Shown here one piece after another: positions 9,564 through 17,521 of a DNA stretch of 64,000 bases. A model generated the notes under the pieces. It saw only the letters and a program-made list of their open reading frames with translations. It was not told where the DNA came from and made no database searches. Source of the DNA: Microvirga aerilata (GTDB lineage Bacteria > Pseudomonadota > Alphaproteobacteria > Rhizobiales > Beijerinckiaceae). The DNA lies in NCBI RefSeq assembly GCF_016743775.1, contig NZ_JAEQMY010000013.1, positions 62,001 through 126,000 of the forward strand, in the 5' to 3' direction. How positions within the stretch are numbered: the first letter of the stretch is position 1; the number at the start of each line of letters is the position of its first letter. Position numbers and translations under genes: made by a program.

Positions 9564-10046
9564 ATGATCCGCGCCACATCCATCATCCGCCGCAATGCCG
9601 TCGAGCAGGACCGCATCGTCGACGTCATCACGCTCGATCATGGCGACCGCCACCGCCGCCGCATCATGCTCCATGCCGATGGCGGCACGGCCTTCCTGCT
9701 CGATCTCGACAGAGCCGATGTTCTGGAGGATGGCGACGCCATCCGGCTGGAAACCGGATGGCTCGTCGAGGTGAGGGCTGCCCCCGAGCGACTGGTCGAG
9801 ATCAGGACGGAGATGCCTCTCGACCTCCTGACCCTCGCCTGGCATATCGGCAACCGGCATGTTCCGGCCGAAATTACGCCTGGTGCGATCTACATCGCGT
9901 ACGATCACGTTCTGGTCGATATGCTTGAAGGATTGGGAGCCAAGGTTGCTGTCGTGGAGCGCCCGTTTCGTCCCGTGCGAGGCGCCTACCATCACCACGA
10001 GCATGGGGCTCATGCGGCGCATCATCATGGCCATGCCCATGGATGA
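9564..10046 (+). CDS. ureE: Urease accessory nickel metallochaperone UreE
   Basis: Nickel-binding chaperone of 160 residues starting at the ATG one base after the ureC stop. The N-terminal domain (IIRRNAVEQDRIVDVITLDHGDRHRRR) and the central 'LAWHIGNRHVPAEI' with the conserved metal-binding His are typical UreE. The C-terminus is a histidine-rich tail ([18 protein letters not shown]) for nickel storage. It delivers Ni(II) to UreG. The tail-coding end overlaps the start of ureF. Confidence 0.93.
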   Translation: MIRATSIIRRNAVEQDRIVDVITLDHGDRHRRRIMLHADGGTAFLLDLDRADVLEDGDAIRLETGWLVEVRAAPERLVEIRTEMPLDLLTLAWHIGNRHVPAEITPGAIYIAYDHVLVDMLEGLGAKVAVVERPFRPVRGAYHHHEHGAHAAHHHGHAHG

Positions 10047-10740
10047 GGCTTGGCCCAATGCGCCTGAACGGGCAGCGGAGACTTCGGTCCTGCCCCTGTT
10101 CGCTTGGCTCTCGTCTTCCTATCCTGTGGGCTGCTATGCCTATTCCCATACCCTCGAATGGGCCGTGGAGGCCGGCGACGTTTTCAACGAGGAAACGCTC
10201 GTCACCTGGCTGACCGATCTGTTGACCCTGGGAGTGGGGCGCAACGATGCCATTCTCCTGAGCCACGCCTATCGGGCCGTGGAAGCGGGGAACAGCACGG
10301 CCCTCGAGGCCACGAACGAGCTGGCTCTTGCGTTGTCGCCGTCTGCGGAACTCTATCTCGAAACAAGCCAGCAGGGGCGCAGCTTTCTCGACGCCACGCT
10401 CGCTGCTTGGCCTTCGCCGCGGCTCTTGTCCCTTGAAGGCGATGTTGCCTTTCCGGTCGCCATAGGCATGGCGGCGGCGGCGCATGCGATTTCGTTGCCG
10501 GTCACATCGGAAGCCTACCTGTTCGGGCTTGTGCAAACCCTGGTCTCCGCCGCTATCCGGCTTGCACCCATTGGGCAGACCACCGGCATTCGTGTGACGG
10601 CGTCTCTGGCCCGAACCGTGCAGCAGGTCGCACGGCAAGCCCTTGTTCTGTCGCTCGATGATATCGGCGGCTCGACCTTTCGAGCTGATCTCGGCTCGTT
10701 CCATCACGAAAACCAATACACGAGGCTTTTCCGATCATGA
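10039..10740 (+). CDS. ureF: Urease accessory protein UreF
   Basis: All-helical protein of about 233 residues that bridges UreD-urease and the UreG GTPase. The motif [29 protein letters not shown] is the UreF N-terminal signature; the C-terminal half carries the usual SxFRADLxSFxHE(N)QYTRLFRS ending. Start is chosen at 10039 (MDEAW); in-frame ATGs at 10027 and 10033 are equally possible because no clear Shine-Dalgarno separates them. Its stop overlaps the ureG start. Confidence 0.92.
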   Translation: MDEAWPNAPERAAETSVLPLFAWLSSSYPVGCYAYSHTLEWAVEAGDVFNEETLVTWLTDLLTLGVGRNDAILLSHAYRAVEAGNSTALEATNELALALSPSAELYLETSQQGRSFLDATLAAWPSPRLLSLEGDVAFPVAIGMAAAAHAISLPVTSEAYLFGLVQTLVSAAIRLAPIGQTTGIRVTASLARTVQQVARQALVLSLDDIGGSTFRADLGSFHHENQYTRLFRS

Positions 10741-11360
10741 TCTCACATACGGGACCCCTCCGGGTCGGCATCGGCGGGCCGGTCGGCTCAGGCAAGACGG
10801 CACTGATGGAGGCGCTCTGCAAGACGTTCCGCGAGCGCTACGACATCTGCGCCATCACCAACGACATCTACACCAAGGAGGACGCACGTCTTCTGACGGT
10901 CGCCGGCGCGTTGCCGGTGGAGCGGATCATGGGGGTCGAGACCGGCGGATGCCCGCATACGGCGATCCGCGAGGACGCGTCCATCAACCTCGCGGCCATA
11001 GCCACCATGCGCAAGCGCTTTCCCGCGCTGGACATCGTGCTGGTGGAATCCGGCGGTGACAATCTGGCCGCAACCTTCTCGCCGGAACTCGCAGATCTGA
11101 CCATCTACGTCATCGACGTGGCCGGCGGCGAGAAAATCCCGCGCAAGGGCGGACCTGGCATCACCCGCTCGGATCTTCTCGTGGTGAACAAGATCGATCT
11201 CGCTCCCTATGTGGGCGCCGATCTCGGCATCATGGAAGCGGATACGAAGCGCATGCGCGGGCAACGCCCCTATGTATTCAGCAACATCCGCGATGGCGTC
11301 GGCGTGGATGCTGTCGCGAAATTCATCGAACAATCCGGCGGCCTAGCCGCTGCTGCGTAA
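10737..11360 (+). CDS. ureG: Urease accessory GTPase UreG
   Basis: SIMIBI-class GTPase, 207 residues, whose GTP hydrolysis drives nickel insertion into urease. P-loop GGPVGSGKT is at residues 13-21; other landmarks are '[12 protein letters not shown]', the nickel-binding Cys-Pro-His ([13 protein letters not shown]), '[19 protein letters not shown]' and the [10 protein letters not shown] guanine-specificity loop. Complete and canonical. Confidence 0.95.
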   Translation: MISHTGPLRVGIGGPVGSGKTALMEALCKTFRERYDICAITNDIYTKEDARLLTVAGALPVERIMGVETGGCPHTAIREDASINLAAIATMRKRFPALDIVLVESGGDNLAATFSPELADLTIYVIDVAGGEKIPRKGGPGITRSDLLVVNKIDLAPYVGADLGIMEADTKRMRGQRPYVFSNIRDGVGVDAVAKFIEQSGGLAAAA

Positions 11361-11371
11361 GGGGAGTCTTC

Positions 11372-11944
11372 ATGATGATCAGGCGTTCTATTTTTGCGGC
11401 CATCCTGCTTGCAGTCACGACACCCGCTCTCGCTCACGTAGGCGAGCATGCTGTTTCGGGCTTTTCCTCAGGTTTCCTGCATCCTTTCGGAGGGATCGAT
11501 CACACGCTGGCTATGCTGGCTGTCGGCCTCTTTGCCGCGTTGCTGAGCGGGCGGGCGCTATGGGCTTTACCGGTGAGCTTCATTGCCATGATGCTGATGG
11601 GTGGAGGGTTAGGCCTGCTCGAGGCTGAGCTTCCTGCCGTCGAGAGTGGCATCGCCGCCTCCGTCATCATCCTCGGCGTTGTTGTCGCCTTGGGCTGGCG
11701 GTGGCCGGTCAGCGCAGCAATGGTGCTCGTGGGTGCTTTCGCCGTATTCCATGGCTATGCCCACGGCGCCGAAATTCCGGCAGACGCTGATGGGGTCGCT
11801 TATGGGGCAGGCTTTTCTCTCGCGAGCATGACGCTTCATGGGGCCGGCATCGCGGCTGGCGTGGTCGCGCTGAATAGAACGATCGTCGTCCGTCTTGCCG
11901 GCGCCGGCATTGCAGCAACCGGGTTCATTCTCGCTTTAAGCTAG
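11372..11944 (+). CDS. ureJ: HupE/UreJ-family membrane protein
   Basis: A 190-residue integral membrane protein with a cleavable signal (ending in LAHVGEH), six hydrophobic segments and the family motif HxxxHPFxGxDHxLAM (seen as 'FLHPFGGIDHTLAMLAVG') plus HGYAHGAEIP. HupE and UreJ proteins are nickel permeases or outer-membrane-passage helpers; position 11 bp after ureG supports nickel supply to urease. Whether it takes up Ni(II) itself is inferred from family and context. Confidence 0.88.
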   Translation: MMIRRSIFAAILLAVTTPALAHVGEHAVSGFSSGFLHPFGGIDHTLAMLAVGLFAALLSGRALWALPVSFIAMMLMGGGLGLLEAELPAVESGIAASVIILGVVVALGWRWPVSAAMVLVGAFAVFHGYAHGAEIPADADGVAYGAGFSLASMTLHGAGIAAGVVALNRTIVVRLAGAGIAATGFILALS

Positions 11945-12083
11945 AGACTGGGATGCTCCTTGCTGTTCACCATCCGGGTGCTTCCGGTTCAAGCGCTCGG
12001 TCCGACGTCTTGGCGTATCGAACGAGACTCTTGTGAATGACTGTGCCGCAGTCGTTGCTGCGGCCTGCTAGACCTATCGAGAA

Positions 12084-12112
12084 GCCCTTGGCTGCACAAT
12101 GCAGCCAAGGGC
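12084..12112. terminator. Strong hairpin between convergent genes
   Basis: GCCCTTGGCTGCA (12084-12096) and TGCAGCCAAGGGC (12100-12112) make a perfect 13-bp stem with a 3-base loop, located between the end of ureJ and the end of the convergent Gly-rich gene. T-tracts are weak on both sides (TTCTCG on the minus strand). It likely terminates both transcripts. Confidence 0.75.
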
Positions 12113-12137
12113 CTTGAAGGTCAGCACCTATGTGGCT

Positions 12138-13166
12138 TTAGCGCTTTCCGCCGCTATTGCCGCCATTGCCGTTGCCGCCGCCATTGCCGCCGTTGCCGTT
12201 GCCGCCACCGTTGCCGCCGCCATTTCCGGCGGGGCCGTCCTGATCGCTGCCGTCGCCATTGTTGGATCCACCAGGGTTGGACGAGTCGTTGCCATCGGCG
12301 TCGTTGCCATGGCCGTTGTTGCCGCGACCACCGCCGTTGCCATTGCCATGCCCATTCCCGTGGCCGCCACCATTGCCTCCGCCGTTGCCGGCAGGACCAT
12401 CCGCGTCGCTGCCGTCACCGTTATTGGAGCCGCCAGGGTTGGAGGAATCGTTGCCATCGGGGTCGTTGCCATGGCCGTTGTTGCCATGGCCGCCACCGTT
12501 GCCATTACCATTGCCGTTGCCGACGCCGCCACCGTTACCGCCGCTGCCACCGGTGCCGCCGCCGCCGGTTCCGCCACCGGTGCCGCCGCCGGTTCCGCCA
12601 TTGCCTCCGCTTCCACCGGTGCCGCCGTTGCCTCCGCTTCCGCCGTTGCCGCCGCTGCCACCAGTTCCGCCGTTACCTCCGGTGCCGCCATCGCTGCCCG
12701 TTCCGCCGGTGCCACCTGTGGAGCCATCGCCGGTGGACCCACCGGTGCTGCCGCCGGTTCCGCCGGTGCTGCCGCCGGTTCCGCTGTCTGCAACGGCGCC
12801 GCCACGGCCGGGGCTTCCCGCACCGCCATTGACGTTTCCAGCGCCACCACGGCCCGGACCTGCCGTTCCAGGGCCGGCGATCGGACCGGAATTAATGGTG
12901 GGGCGGCCAGTGATCGAGCCGGTCACGGCGTCGCTCTGATCGCGATCGTTCAGGCGATCCATCCTGCGGAGAGCCTGAGGGCGGATAGCGCAGCGGCAGA
13001 CTTCCTGACCCTGAACCACCCGCAGGCGGCAGTTGTGATACATGGATGCGTCGGCAACTGCCGGCACACATTGTTGAGCCGACCGCATGACCTGAGCATA
13101 CGATGGGGTCGACAGAGCGAGGAACAAGGCTGCGCCAGACAAAGCGAGAGCGTGCGAACGCTTCAT
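12138..13166 (-). CDS. Secreted Gly/Asn/Asp-rich repeat protein
   Basis: Exported protein of 342 residues of unknown function. Residues 1-25 are a signal peptide (MKRSHALALSGAALFLAL...YAQ). A short cysteine-bearing module follows (four Cys, residues about 30-65, QQCVPA...MYHNCRL...EVCRCAI). The rest is low complexity: first Gly/Thr/Ser (GGTGGSTGGS), then Gly-Asn-His-Asp repeats (GNNGHGNDxDGNDSSNPGG). Start is the ATG at 13166 with AGGTGA eight bases upstream; a GTG at 13175 is less likely. Gly/Asp/Asn repeats suggest a surface, matrix or Ca2+-binding role but nothing proves it. A possible EcfG-type promoter lies upstream. Confidence 0.8.
   Translation of the reverse strand: MKRSHALALSGAALFLALSTPSYAQVMRSAQQCVPAVADASMYHNCRLRVVQGQEVCRCAIRPQALRRMDRLNDRDQSDAVTGSITGRPTINSGPIAGPGTAGPGRGGAGNVNGGAGSPGRGGAVADSGTGGSTGGTGGSTGGSTGDGSTGGTGGTGSDGGTGGNGGTGGSGGNGGSGGNGGTGGSGGNGGTGGGTGGGTGGGGTGGSGGNGGGVGNGNGNGNGGGHGNNGHGNDPDGNDSSNPGGSNNGDGSDADGPAGNGGGNGGGHGNGHGNGNGGGRGNNGHGNDADGNDSSNPGGSNNGDGSDQDGPAGNGGGNGGGNGNGGNGGGNGNGGNSGGKR
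12201..12485 (-). repeat. Two 123-bp direct repeats inside the Gly-rich gene
   Basis: 12201-12323 and 12363-12485 encode two nearly identical 41-residue units (GNNGHGND-D/P-DGNDSSNPGGSNNGDGSD ... GNGGGNGGG), offset by 162 bp (54 codons). The flanking simple GGT/GGC/AAT-codon repeats are of the same type, so the gene has grown by in-frame duplication. Confidence 0.8.
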
Positions 13167-13232
13167 GATGTTCACCTACATAAGAGCCAATTCTGATGAG
13201 AAGCCGCGTCGAGGCGACTTGCTTGGCTAGAA

Positions 13233-13257
13233 GACGCATGTGTAGGAATAACGTTCC
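13233..13257 (-). promoter_or_regulatory. Possible EcfG-type (general stress) promoter of the Gly-rich gene
   Basis: Read on the minus strand: GGAAC, 16-bp spacer, CGTCTTC. The alphaproteobacterial EcfG consensus is GGAAC-N16/17-CGTT. Transcription would start about 60 bases before the ATG at 13166. The same GGAAC-N17-CGTCTTC arrangement occurs before the BON-LysM gene at 58939. Confidence 0.45.
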
Positions 13258-13540
13258 GGTATATAGGTAAAAAACTCTTCTGTTGAGAATGGGAACTTTG
13301 TTGAGGCTTTTGCTATGCAATGGCCAAGCTAATGCTCAAGTTATTATATATAGTTGAACAAGCCGGGGCATAGACTTCACTACAGAGGGTGAGCCGGCAG
13401 AACTACTTCAGATTACTGTCTTACGCCCGGTGGCTGGATGTGTCTGTCCAAGCTGCACGGCTAAGGGCCGTAGGAATATTGGCACGCGGCACTGCGCCGG
13501 AGCTTTTATCGGGAGGTGCGGGTCTCTCGCGGAAAATGTC
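13258..13540. other. Intergenic, relatively AT-rich, no gene seen
   Basis: The stretch between the Gly-rich gene promoter and the end of selO holds no convincing coding frame. 13270-13400 is clearly more AT-rich than the rest of the window (for example TTATTATATATAG near 13340). I see no strong terminator for selO here. Confidence 0.5.
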
Positions 13541-14965
13541 TTACCGCTCCACTCCATAAGCCTCTGCCATGAGGCGGATATCCGCCAGCTTCCCCAAGAG
13601 AGCCGACCAATCATCGCTGCCCGCGATGGGAGCCCAGAGCGCCTCTACTTCCTCGATCAGCATTGTGCAGGGCTCCGTACGGGAGAAGTAGGGGTGATCC
13701 AGACGCATCTGGGGTGCCGCCGCAAAATCCTCGAGACAGGCGCGGACCGGCTCGAATGCCGCTTGGGCGTACAGGCCCGCCGAGGGGCTTTGCCCGGCCC
13801 GTTCGAGGCTTGCAAGGCCGCCATACCAGTCGAAGAAGGTCTGCTCGAAGGGCGCTTTGGTTTCATGCAGGAAAGTCCATAAAGCCTTTGCCAAGGCACC
13901 ATCCTGCTCAAAGCCCCTCGATTGGAGCCCAAGACGGCGGAGAATTGCGCCTGCGAATTCCCGGTGAAGCGCAGGCTCGAAGGCGGCGAGCGCCTGCTCC
14001 AGGCTGCTCTGCTCGGCGAGGGGCAGAAGACATTCCGCCAAGCGGAACAGGTTCCACAGGAGCGTATCTGGCTGACGCCCAAAGGCATAAAGCCCTGTCT
14101 CGTCGAAATAGGCTGCCGTGAAGGCCGGATCGTAAACGGGCAGGAAGCGCCACGGGCCGTAATCGAAGCTCTCGCCCGTGACGTTGATGTTGTCGGTGTT
14201 GAGGACGCCGTGCACGAAGCCTGCCGTCATCCATTGCGCGCCCATGCGGGCGACGCGCCGGCAGACTTCCTCAAGGAATGCCGCCGCGCGTGCGGCCTCG
14301 TCCTCACGCCAGGCCTCCGGCATATAGGTTCGAATCGTATAATCGAGCAGCTTACGGATGTTGTCCTTGTCATCGAGATACAGAAGACGCTGAAAAGTGC
14401 CGATGCGGATGTGGGAGTGGCTGAGGCGAACCAGGACCGATGAGCGCGTGGGGGAGGGCTCATCGCCCCTGTCGAGCTCCTCGCCCGTTTCGATCAGGCT
14501 GAAGGTTTTGGACGTTTCGACACCGAGAGCCTCAAGCATCTCGGTGGCGAGGATCTCCCGCATGCCGCCCTTCAGCGTCAGACGCCCGTCGGCCCGACGG
14601 GACCATGGTGTTTGCCCGCTGCCCTTGGTGCCGAGATCGAGAAGCCTGCCGTCCTCGACGTCCTGGAGCTGCGCAAAGAGGAAGCCTCGGCCATCGCCCA
14701 AATGCGGGTTGTAGGTTCGGAACTGATGTCCGTGGTAGCGCAGGGCAAGCGGTTGCTCGAAGCTCCCGGCAAGGGGCGTGAACCGGCCGAAATGCTCGAT
14801 CCATTCCTCATCCGTCAGAGAGCCAAGGCCAACTCTTTCGGCCCAGTAATGGTTGCGGTAGCGCAGGATGTGCTCCGGGAACTTCGCCGGTTGAACGGCA
14901 TCGTAGAAATCCGGTCCGAGTTCCTGGTGACGGGTCGCGGCACGATAGGCGGTGGAATAGGGCAT
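13541..14965 (-). CDS. selO: SelO-family protein adenylyltransferase (YdiU)
   Basis: Pseudokinase-fold AMPylase of about 474 residues that in other bacteria transfers AMP to Ser/Thr/Tyr of redox proteins. Recognised by 'YHGHQFRTYNPHLGDGRGFLFAQL', 'LGTKGSGQTPWSR', 'GGMREILATEMLEALGV' and the active-site segment 'GFVHGVLNTDNINVTGESFDYGPW', with the SelO metal-binding Asn and Asp. The ATG at 14965 (MPYSTAYRAATRH) is preferred because the additional 21 residues from the ATG at 15028 do not look like the family and have no ribosome site. It stands alone on the minus strand. Confidence 0.9.
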   Translation of the reverse strand: MPYSTAYRAATRHQELGPDFYDAVQPAKFPEHILRYRNHYWAERVGLGSLTDEEWIEHFGRFTPLAGSFEQPLALRYHGHQFRTYNPHLGDGRGFLFAQLQDVEDGRLLDLGTKGSGQTPWSRRADGRLTLKGGMREILATEMLEALGVETSKTFSLIETGEELDRGDEPSPTRSSVLVRLSHSHIRIGTFQRLLYLDDKDNIRKLLDYTIRTYMPEAWREDEAARAAAFLEEVCRRVARMGAQWMTAGFVHGVLNTDNINVTGESFDYGPWRFLPVYDPAFTAAYFDETGLYAFGRQPDTLLWNLFRLAECLLPLAEQSSLEQALAAFEPALHREFAGAILRRLGLQSRGFEQDGALAKALWTFLHETKAPFEQTFFDWYGGLASLERAGQSPSAGLYAQAAFEPVRACLEDFAAAPQMRLDHPYFSRTEPCTMLIEEVEALWAPIAGSDDWSALLGKLADIRLMAEAYGVER

Positions 14966-15311
14966 CGAACAAATCCCGTGGCTCCCATGTTCAATTCCAG
15001 GGAGGCTGAAATGTTCAGACACAGGCATGGCGCTGATCGGAGGCGACCGGCCTTGAACCGAACGAAGTTGATTTCAAGGCATATGAATATACAACGTTTC
15101 GGCAGCGGGTGAGCCGGGCTGCCGGAAGGCTTCTTCCAAAAATAATTTGTGGCCAAGGTCCTGTGGAAAAACTCTGATATTTCCTGGCGTTCTCATTCGT
15201 TGTTCAAGCGCGCCGCCTTGGTCGATCAGTCAATCTAGTGCTTTCGTCTATTGGCTCCCGCGCAAACCTCTCTTAAGGTTTCGTGGAGCGAAGCAGACGA
15301 AGGATGGATTC
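14966..15311. other. Intergenic, no gene recognised
   Basis: Region between the divergent selO and the small membrane-protein gene. It must hold promoters for both; no repeat or strong hairpin is evident. If selO starts at 15028 the gap shrinks accordingly. Confidence 0.45.
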
Positions 15312-15512
15312 ATGACATCGAAGGATTTGCTGAGTCTTTGCGGCCGAATTAGCCTCGTCATGGCCGCCTTTGCCTTCATCGCCGGAATTGTTGCCGGCCC
15401 TCTCCTGCAAAAGGTCTGGTTTTCCACGCTCACCGTCACCGAGCATGGCCCTGGACATGCTCCGCTTCCGCCAAGCCCCTCGGGTGGTCTGCAAGCGGAT
15501 AAGCAGAGCTAA
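15312..15512 (+). CDS. Small single-pass membrane protein, unknown
   Basis: 66-residue protein beginning MTSKDLLSLCGR, with one hydrophobic helix (about residues 12-34, ISLVMAAFAFIAGIVAGPLL) and a short Pro-rich hydrophilic tail (PGHAPLPPSPSGG). AAGGATGG lies at the right distance before the ATG. The longer open frame starting at 15147 is probably not translated. No family recognised; function unknown. Confidence 0.6.
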   Translation: MTSKDLLSLCGRISLVMAAFAFIAGIVAGPLLQKVWFSTLTVTEHGPGHAPLPPSPSGGLQADKQS

Positions 15513-15592
15513 CAACTTATTTAAGATCTCCGCGTCATATCGGACCATCGCCGAAGCAAGCAGGAATTCAGCTTCTTTTCGGAAAGTGCGCG

Positions 15593-15967
15593 ATGAGCAA
15601 CGACAACATTTTAAGGGAAGAAATCCGTTACTCCCTCGGTTTCGTCCGCAGCCTGATCCATAACTATTCAGGCCTGTATTCAGGCGAGAACCTCGCTGGC
15701 GATGTTCTGCGCTATTGCGACGAGATCGTGAAGCCGGAGGAACCCAACGCCCGGTTGGAGGAGGCAAGACGCCTCGTGGAGGAACGCTGCAGGCGGCTTG
15801 CGCAGGCAGCGGACCGCTTCGCCGATCGGGACCCCGCCGCGATTGCAGCATCGCGGGTCAAAGCAGACGCCGCAATCGATATGCTCCAGGATGCCGTCTT
15901 CGAATGGCGCAGGTCCCGCAGGCCTATGTCATCCTCCGGACGAATGCTGCGCAGGAAGAGCCTTTGA
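15593..15967 (+). CDS. Small helical protein, unknown
   Basis: 124 residues beginning MSNDNILREEIRYSLG, predicted mostly alpha-helical and charged (EEARRLVEERCRRLAQAADRF), soluble, with a basic C-terminus (RRSRRPM...RRKSL). No known domain recognised. It lies 80 bp after the small membrane-protein gene on the same strand and may be co-transcribed. Reality of the gene is supported by composition and clean frame only. Confidence 0.6.
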   Translation: MSNDNILREEIRYSLGFVRSLIHNYSGLYSGENLAGDVLRYCDEIVKPEEPNARLEEARRLVEERCRRLAQAADRFADRDPAAIAASRVKADAAIDMLQDAVFEWRRSRRPMSSSGRMLRRKSL

Positions 15968-15997
15968 GGCTAACGCGGCCCTACAACCCGAGAAGCC

Positions 15998-17395
15998 TCA
16001 CAAGCGCTTCGGCTTAGTCGAGGAGGTCGCGGGCACGTCGACCATCTGCGGCTCGGGTGCAGGGTCGCTCTTCGGCAGGTCGAGCCCATAAACGTCGTCG
16101 CGAAAATGCACCGTGCCGTCCGCCGTGGCATATCCGGTCAGATAGATCCAAGCGACGGGCACAGGCCGGTCAAGACGGATGTCCTGACGGGTCGTGCTGG
16201 CGATGGCGGCGTCGATTCCCGCTCGCGTCCAGGCGCCCGACTGCCCTTTCGTTCCACGGAGCAGCCATTCCGCGAAGTCGCCGACATCGGCGACCCGCAC
16301 ACAGCCTGAGGAATGGAAGCGTGCGTCCTGAGCGAACAGCTGTTTCTTGGGCGTGTCGTGCATGTAGACCGCATGCTTGTTCGGCATGTCGATGCGGATC
16401 TGTCCAAGCGAGTTGATCGCGCCGGGGTCCTGGCGCAGGGTGTAGTTGACGGCGCTTTGGGTCGACCAGTCCAGCGTCTTGGGATCCACCTCCTGACCTT
16501 TGGCGTCCAAGATCCGAATCTTCATCTTCTCCAGATAAGCCGGATCCTTCCGCACGTGAGGGATGATGTCCTTCTTGATCAGCGAGACCGGAACGGTCCA
16601 TGTCGGGTTGAGATTGACGGCCGTCACACGGGTTTCGACGGCAGGAGAGGGACGGTCCGCCTTGCCTGCGACCGCAACATAGCGTCGGGCCACTTGTCCG
16701 GCTTCGACCGCTTCGACGGCCGCGGACGGGATGTTCACGACGACGTAGCGCTCCCCGAAGGAGAATGTGGAGCCTGCCAGCCGCTGAGCCGAGGCGGTGA
16801 GCTGGCGGTGGCGCGTGAGTGCGGGAGTATTAAGCGCCTCCAGGGTTCTCGCACGCACGGCGCCGGACTCCGGCAAGCCATGGCGGGCTTGAAATCGCTT
16901 TACTGCCGCTGCCAACTCCGGGTCGAACGCTGCGCTTGCACTGGAGGTTGGGGGAAGGTCGCCTTCCATGGCGAGGCGCTGCCGAAGGCTCGTGACGAGG
17001 GGTCCCTTGTCGCCGGCCTTCAGGATTGTCCCTGCCGGCAAGGTCGGCCACCCTCCCGCTTCGGCAATGCGCTTGTACGTCCACGCCGCACGCATCGTGT
17101 TGATGAAGGTTCCTGCGTCGAGCGTTGGGCGAGGGTCCTGCGAGATGGCAACAGCAGGCGCCGCAGCAGGGGCAGGAGCAGTCTGCTCAGGACCTTTGAG
17201 CGTGGACGGGGTCGTCACTTTCTGTGGCAGGGCGGGTCCTGCGGCGGATGACGGCTGAACGCTTGCCGATGCCGGCGCCAAACCGCCCGGGGCGGCAATT
17301 CCAGGAGCCGCAAGGGCTCCCGACACGCCACTTGGAGCGGAGCACGAGAGGAGAGCCAAACAGAAGCAGATGCGCGATACATTCCCATAGGTCAT
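15998..17395 (-). CDS. Murein L,D-transpeptidase (YcbB-like) with peptidoglycan-binding domain
   Basis: Exported 465-residue cell-wall enzyme. The N-terminal hydrophobic segment ends LLSC, a possible lipobox, so it may be a lipoprotein. A Pro/Ala-rich linker runs to about residue 95, then a PG-binding domain (GPLVTSLRQRLAMEGDL ... FQARHGLPESG), then the YkuD catalytic domain with 'YMHDTPKKQLF' and HSSGCVRV; Cys365 is the nucleophile. Such enzymes form 3-3 cross-links or attach proteins to peptidoglycan. Start ATG at 17395 has no clear ribosome site. It diverges from the mfd-like gene. Confidence 0.9.
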   Translation of the reverse strand: MTYGNVSRICFCLALLSCSAPSGVSGALAAPGIAAPGGLAPASASVQPSSAAGPALPQKVTTPSTLKGPEQTAPAPAAAPAVAISQDPRPTLDAGTFINTMRAAWTYKRIAEAGGWPTLPAGTILKAGDKGPLVTSLRQRLAMEGDLPPTSSASAAFDPELAAAVKRFQARHGLPESGAVRARTLEALNTPALTRHRQLTASAQRLAGSTFSFGERYVVVNIPSAAVEAVEAGQVARRYVAVAGKADRPSPAVETRVTAVNLNPTWTVPVSLIKKDIIPHVRKDPAYLEKMKIRILDAKGQEVDPKTLDWSTQSAVNYTLRQDPGAINSLGQIRIDMPNKHAVYMHDTPKKQLFAQDARFHSSGCVRVADVGDFAEWLLRGTKGQSGAWTRAGIDAAIASTTRQDIRLDRPVPVAWIYLTGYATADGTVHFRDDVYGLDLPKSDPAPEPQMVDVPATSSTKPKRL

Positions 17396-17521
17396 GCCTG
17401 AACTATGGGGGATCTTGGTTTACAAAGTGCTTCACGGCGGCAGCGCGCGATAAAAGGCCTGCAACTGGCAGCCCGGCCGGGCGTTGTATCCCGTTCAAAG
17501 CCTCCATCATACGAGTTCCCC

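Noticed and set aside
12201-12800. CRISPR-like array suggested by repeated units
   Set aside because: The repeats are in-frame coding triplet repeats without unique spacers of constant length and there are no cas genes.
12128-12939. Long Ala- or Pro-rich open frames on both strands over the Gly-rich gene
   Set aside because: They are mirror products of GC-rich triplet repeats; only the minus-strand frame ending at 12138 has a signal peptide, ribosome site and Cys module.
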